A stretch of DNA of 17,034 nucleotides from Clostridiales bacterium (lineage in GTDB: Bacteria > Bacillota > Clostridia > Oscillospirales > Oscillospiraceae). A program made the position numbers and the translations under genes. Shown here one piece after another: positions 14,052 to 17,034 of the stretch. The notes under the pieces are model-generated. The model did no database searches. It saw only the letters and a program-made list of their open reading frames with translations, and was not told where the DNA came from. Numbering within the stretch: the stretch's first letter is position 1; each line of letters begins with the position of its first letter. The DNA lies in assembly GCA_019422005.1 (NCBI GenBank), contig JAHZEF010000006.1:1-17034 (forward strand), read 5' to 3'.

Positions 14052-15098
14052 ATGTATGCTGCAAACTCCACCCTGCGTGAACGCACGTTTGACCGCCTGA
14101 AAAAATGCATTGCAGGAGAGAAGACCGACGGCCATGCCGTGTTTCACTATTATACATTTCCGTTTTTCCATCATGTTACCGGCATCCCGCTGGACCGCTA
14201 CTTCCATGATCCCAAAACCATGTTCGAGATTCAGCTGGAGGTTTTTGAGCGCATGGAAAAGTGCGGCAGCTTCCAGCCGGATCCCGGCCCGGTGGCCGAG
14301 TGCAGCTCCCTGGGCGGGAAGGTGCGGTTTGACAAGGAGGGCTTTATTTCCATTGAGAAGTCCGGCATTTCCACCCTGGAAGAGGCCCTGCAGCTGAAGC
14401 CGGGCGACCCCTACGGCGATAATTATATGCATGTGGCGCTGCAGACGCTGGAATATATGGTTGACCATGCGCCGGCGGATATCAAGGTGAACCCTCCGAT
14501 CTGCATGGCGCCGTTTACCATCTGTGCCCAGCTGCGCGGCGTCAGCGAGTTCTGTATGGACACGATCATGAACCCCGATCTGGTCCAGGCGCTGCTGGAT
14601 GTTGCCACAGAGACCTGCATCCGCTTTATGAAGGAATGCGAAAAGATTTTGGGCGGCCCGCTGCACCATCTGCTGATGTCCGACGACCTGTCCTCGTTCC
14701 TCAATGTGGACGGTTACCGGAAATGGGTGATGCCGACCTACGAGAAAATTTTCCGGGAATTCCCCAACAGCCAGAGATGGCTGCACAACGACGCCAAGGC
14801 CAAGCATCTGGCGTCTTCCATTGCCGACGCCGGCTATGTGGCATGGCAGTATGCGCCCTCCATCCCCTCGGAGCTGGCGATGGAGCGGACCGGCGGCCGC
14901 GTGGCGCTGCTGGGGGGCCTGAGCCCGATTGAGCTGCAGCACATGTCGGCGCAGCAGACTTATGACGTATGCATGGAGAAGCTGCAGTCCTTCGGCGGCA
15001 ACAACAAATATGTGCTGGGCGTGGGCGGCTCGGTCAACCAGATCCCGGTGGAAAATCTGATGGCCATGTTCCATGCGGCAGATACGTATAAGATCTGA
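14052..15098 (+). CDS. URO-D-fold corrinoid methyltransferase (likely substrate:corrinoid methyltransferase)
   Basis: The 348-residue protein belongs to the uroporphyrinogen-decarboxylase/MtaA/CmuA fold family. It is almost certainly a methyltransferase, since a pterin-binding methyltransferase and a corrinoid protein follow in the same operon. The family signs are the LHND segment at 244-247, LLGGLSP at 286-292 and GVGGSVNQIPVENL at 323-336. In MtaA-type enzymes zinc is held by a HxC motif and a cysteine in the last segment; here these become H245-N246-D247 and a glycine/valine stretch without cysteine. This argues against coenzyme-M or thiol methylation and for a demethylating role, as in the URO-D-type O-demethylase subunits of acetogens. 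ATG 14052 follows GGGGGA by nine bases. Its substrate, possibly a methoxylated or methylamino compound, is unknown. Confidence 0.85.
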   Translation: MYAANSTLRERTFDRLKKCIAGEKTDGHAVFHYYTFPFFHHVTGIPLDRYFHDPKTMFEIQLEVFERMEKCGSFQPDPGPVAECSSLGGKVRFDKEGFISIEKSGISTLEEALQLKPGDPYGDNYMHVALQTLEYMVDHAPADIKVNPPICMAPFTICAQLRGVSEFCMDTIMNPDLVQALLDVATETCIRFMKECEKILGGPLHHLLMSDDLSSFLNVDGYRKWVMPTYEKIFREFPNSQRWLHNDAKAKHLASSIADAGYVAWQYAPSIPSELAMERTGGRVALLGGLSPIELQHMSAQQTYDVCMEKLQSFGGNNKYVLGVGGSVNQIPVENLMAMFHAADTYKI

Positions 15099-15123
15099 TC
15101 GGATTCCGAAAGGAGAATGCAAG

Positions 15124-15924
15124 ATGATAATTATCGGTGAAAAGCTGAACGGTTCCATTCCGGCGGTGGCGGAGGCCATCGCCAGACGGGATGCGGCGTT
15201 CATTCGGGAGCGGGCCAGCCAGCAGACTGCGGCAGGCGCTGATTTCCTGGATGTGTGCGCGTCGGTGAAAAAGGACGAACTGGAAACGCTCCGCTGGATG
15301 ATTGAACAGGTGCAGGAGGCCAGCGACCTTCCGATCTGTGTGGACAGCCCCGACCCCCGCGTTTGTGTGGAGGCGATGCAGTACTGCAGGAAACCGGGGA
15401 TGATCAACTCCGTTTCCATGGAAGGGGACAAGGCGGATATCATTTTCCCCGCCATCGCAGGCACGGAGTGGGAATGCGTAGGCTTGCTGTGCGCAAAGGG
15501 CATTCCCGCTTCGGCGGAGGAGCGCCTGCGGGTATTTGACGGCCTGCTGGGCAAAATGGAGCAGTATGGCATTGCGCCGTCCAAAATGCACATTGATCCG
15601 CTGGTGGAGATGCTCTGCACCGCGAAGAACGGCGTGCATATGGTGCTGGACGTGATCCGCGAGGTCAGGGAGCGGTGCCCCGATATTCATGTGACCGGCG
15701 CGGTCAGCAATGTCTCGTTCAATCTGCCGGTACGGAAGGTGCTGAATCTGTCGTTCCTGGCGCTGGCTATGAGCGCCGGCATGGATTCCGCCGTGATGGA
15801 TCCGTGCAACCGGGACCTGATGGGCATGGCGTATGCAACGGAAGCCATGCTGGGAAAGGATCCGTTCTGCATCCGGTACATCGGCGCATACCGCAACCAT
15901 CTGTTCGGGCCGGCCGTGCAGTAA
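15124..15924 (+). CDS. Pterin-binding methyltransferase (methylcorrinoid:tetrahydrofolate type)
   Basis: The 266-residue TIM-barrel protein belongs to the pterin-binding family (AcsE, MtvA, the MetH folate domain). It moves a methyl group between the corrinoid protein and tetrahydrofolate. Motifs are GADFLDVC (38-45), VDSPDP (73-78), INSVSME (94-100), IDPLVE (157-162), GAVSNVSFNLP (192-202, with the conserved asparagine N196) and MDPCN (225-229). The size matches AcsE (about 262). ATG 15124 is chosen because AAAGGAGA lies about seven bases upstream. It starts 25 bases after the URO-D-type gene and is followed after 37 bases by the corrinoid protein. In this operon the flow is probably from substrate to corrinoid to folate, feeding the Wood-Ljungdahl or one-carbon pool. 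Confidence 0.92.
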   Translation: MIIIGEKLNGSIPAVAEAIARRDAAFIRERASQQTAAGADFLDVCASVKKDELETLRWMIEQVQEASDLPICVDSPDPRVCVEAMQYCRKPGMINSVSMEGDKADIIFPAIAGTEWECVGLLCAKGIPASAEERLRVFDGLLGKMEQYGIAPSKMHIDPLVEMLCTAKNGVHMVLDVIREVRERCPDIHVTGAVSNVSFNLPVRKVLNLSFLALAMSAGMDSAVMDPCNRDLMGMAYATEAMLGKDPFCIRYIGAYRNHLFGPAVQ

Positions 15925-15961
15925 GGCCGGGACAGCAAAGCATATTAAGGGGGAATTTATC

Positions 15962-16609
15962 ATGTCAGAAATGCAGGAAATCCAGGCGGTATATGACGCC
16001 ATTGTGTCCGGTAATCTGGGGGGCGTCGCCGAGGCCACCCAGGCTGCTCTGGACGCCGGCGGCGCAGCCGCCGCGATTCTGAACCAGGGGATGATCGCTG
16101 CGATGGACCTGGTGGGGGAACGGTTCAAGAACGAGGAGATCTTTGTGCCGGAGATGCTGCTCTCCGCCATGACAATGAAGGCCGGCGTGGAAGTCCTCAA
16201 GCCGCATTTGGCGGAAGCCGGCGGCGTTAAGCGCGGAAAGATGGTAATGGGGACTGTCTACGGAGACCTGCACGATATCGGAAAGAATCTGGTCATTCTG
16301 ATGATTGAGTCTGCCGGATTCGAGGTCATTGACCTGGGGATTGACGTACCGGTGGAAAAGTTTGTTGAAACGGTGGAAAATGATCCCGAGGTGACGATCG
16401 TCGGCGTATCGGCCCTTCTGACGACCACCATGGGGGCGATGCAGGAGACTGTGGAGGCCCTGAATGCCTCTCCGGCCCGCAGCCGCTTCAAAATTATGGT
16501 GGGCGGCGCGCCGGTGGATCAGGCGTTTGCAGATGAAATCGGCGCCGACGTCTACACGGAGGACGCGGCGTCGGCTGCGCAGGCCGCCAAGGCCATTGCG
16601 GACCGGTAA
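15962..16609 (+). CDS. B12-binding corrinoid protein of the methyltransferase system
   Basis: The 215-residue protein carries methylcobamide between the two methyltransferases. Residues 1-88 form the helical cap domain seen in MtaC/MtbC/MtvC-type proteins (MIAAMDLVGERFKNEEIFVP at 44-63). The Rossmann-like cobalamin domain follows, with GDLHDIGKN at 101-109, where D102, H104 and G107 form the DxHxxG motif and H104 is the lower cobalt ligand. SALLTTTM (150-157) and GGAPV (181-185) complete the SxL and GG motifs. The length fits the family (about 210-220). AAGGGGGAA lies just upstream of ATG 15962. No reductive activator (RamA/RACo-like iron-sulfur protein), which such systems need, is encoded in this window. 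Confidence 0.95.
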   Translation: MSEMQEIQAVYDAIVSGNLGGVAEATQAALDAGGAAAAILNQGMIAAMDLVGERFKNEEIFVPEMLLSAMTMKAGVEVLKPHLAEAGGVKRGKMVMGTVYGDLHDIGKNLVILMIESAGFEVIDLGIDVPVEKFVETVENDPEVTIVGVSALLTTTMGAMQETVEALNASPARSRFKIMVGGAPVDQAFADEIGADVYTEDAASAAQAAKAIADR

Positions 16610-16688
16610 CAGCTGTCCGGATAAAATATGCAACTATACATAAAAAATATTCATTTAAACAGGTGAGAGCACCGGAGGCGCCTTGGTT

Positions 16689-16729
16689 GGAAAAAGCGGC
16701 GGCAGAGCGAAAATGCCGGCGCTTTTTCC
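16689..16729 (+). terminator. Intrinsic terminator of the corrinoid methyltransferase operon
   Basis: A 16-base stem (16689-16704 with 16714-16729, one mismatch) closes with a 9-base loop. The core GCGGCGGCA/TGCCGGCGC is flanked by five A before and five T after, so it can end transcription from both sides. Confidence 0.85.
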
Positions 16730-16834
16730 GCATTTTGCCGGGATCTCCGGAGAGAATAGGCAAACTATACAAAAAATACGGCGGCCATCCGGGAAAAAAC
16801 CACAGCCGCCCCGGGAAAAAACGGCCGCAGAGCC

Positions 16835-16863
16835 TTGCAAAAATCCTCAAAAAACCGTATAAT
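16835..16863 (+). promoter_or_regulatory. Sigma-A-type promoter of the downstream lipoprotein gene
   Basis: TTGCAA (16835-16840) and a perfect TATAAT (16858-16863) have a 17-base spacing. The start site would be near 16870, about 43 bases before the lipoprotein gene. Confidence 0.75.
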
Positions 16864-16877
16864 TCTCTTAACTTACC

Positions 16878-16903
16878 CCTCTCCTGACCCGAGAGGAATT
16901 TTT
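16878..16903 (+). other. Leader hairpin followed by T5, before the lipoprotein gene
   Basis: CCTCTC (16878-16883) and GAGAGG (16891-16896) form a 6-base stem with a 7-base loop, followed by AATTTTT. It resembles a weak terminator but sits only a few bases after the expected transcription start, so a 5'-end stabilising role is more likely. The ribosome binding site GGAG comes directly after. Confidence 0.45.
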
Positions 16904-16912
16904 GGAGATGAA

Positions 16913-17034
16913 ATGATGAAACGACTGATTGCGATTTTGCTTGCGGCGGTTATGCTTCTGGCGCTGGCGGCCTGCGGCGGACAGGACGGAGGCCAGTCCG
17001 CCGGCGACGGACAATCCGGCGCCGCCGCCGATAC
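16913..17034 (+). CDS. N-terminal part of a lipoprotein, probably a substrate-binding protein (partial)
   Basis: Forty codons are visible before the window ends. They begin MMKRLIAILLAAVML and reach a lipobox LAAC with the lipidated cysteine near residue 21, then a low-complexity linker rich in G, Q, S, D and A. This is the usual start of a Gram-positive extracytoplasmic lipoprotein, most often a transporter binding protein. GGAG (16904-16907) serves ATG 16913 (5-base spacing) or ATG 16916 (8 bases). It has its own promoter and is separated from the methyltransferase operon by a terminator. Its ligand and any relation to the methyltransferase substrate cannot be judged. Confidence 0.8.
   Translation, partial: MMKRLIAILLAAVMLLALAACGGQDGGQSAGDGQSGAAAD

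Larger units (their letters stand above)
16610..16912 (+). other. Intergenic control region between corrinoid operon and the next lipoprotein gene
   Basis: About 300 bases with no supported gene. It contains the corrinoid operon terminator (16689-16729), a promoter (16835-16863) and a leader hairpin (16878-16896). There are direct repeats: AACTATACA at 16632-16640 and 16763-16771, and CCGGGAAAAAAC at 16789-16800 and 16811-16822, exactly 22 bases apart. A GGCGGC/GCCGCC pair (16780-16785 and 16805-16810) overlaps the latter. The 22-base repeat, two helical turns apart and just upstream of the promoter, could be an activator site. Confidence 0.5.

Noticed and set aside
13995..15620. A 541-codon open frame on the - strand opposite the URO-D-type and pterin methyltransferase genes
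   Set aside because: It overlaps two well-supported genes and the divergent promoter, and its translation shows no family motifs.
16789..16822. Start of a CRISPR-like array
   Set aside because: There are only two copies of a 12-base repeat with a 10-base gap, too short for CRISPR units, and no cas genes.

Overview
The window reads as part of a chromosome of a GC-rich anaerobic Firmicute, most likely a Clostridia member of the Oscillospiraceae (inference). The supporting signs are strong AGGAGG-type ribosome binding sites, GTG starts, lipoprotein signal peptides, a split transketolase and a corrinoid methyltransferase system. Genes are tightly packed. There are no tRNA, rRNA, CRISPR, phage or insertion-sequence genes. 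All genes are on the + strand except one AraC-type regulator.

Region A (1-6986) is a catabolic gene set. In order it holds the 3' end of a zinc-dependent dehydrogenase, a creatininase-family hydrolase, the two halves of a split transketolase, a complete zinc-dependent dehydrogenase, a CitE/HpcH-type C-C lyase and a CoA-acylating aldehyde dehydrogenase. It ends at a very strong intrinsic terminator. The order dehydrogenase-creatininase recalls the IolM/IolN step of the alternative inositol pathway, in which a diketo-inositol is hydrolysed. The rest suggests that a ketose acid is shortened by transketolase, that the released aldehyde is made into an acyl-CoA, and that the acyl-CoA is cleaved by the lyase. 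This combined route is inferred and is the best candidate here for an undescribed pathway. Two structured non-coding elements lie inside this region (about 227-339 and 3331-3426).

Region B (6987-12719) is a transport operon: a cupin/AraC regulator, an RbsA-type double ATPase, an RbsC-type permease, a lipoprotein sugar-binding protein and a beta-hydroxyacid dehydrogenase. A hairpin separates permease from binding protein. The substrate cannot be read from the sequence. A shared bidirectional terminator closes this operon against the convergent regulator that follows.

Region C (12808-16729) is a three-component corrinoid methyltransferase system: a URO-D-fold methyltransferase (likely the demethylating enzyme), a pterin-binding methyltransferase and a B12-binding corrinoid protein. 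It is transcribed divergently from its own AraC-type regulator. The 270-base AT-rich region between them carries an extended -10 promoter and repeated ATGCTAT/ATAGCAT motifs that look like operators. Such systems move methyl groups from methoxy- or methylamine-type compounds to tetrahydrofolate.

Region D (16730-17034) has a good sigma-A-type promoter, a leader hairpin and the first 40 codons of another lipoprotein, probably the binding protein of a further transporter that continues beyond the window.
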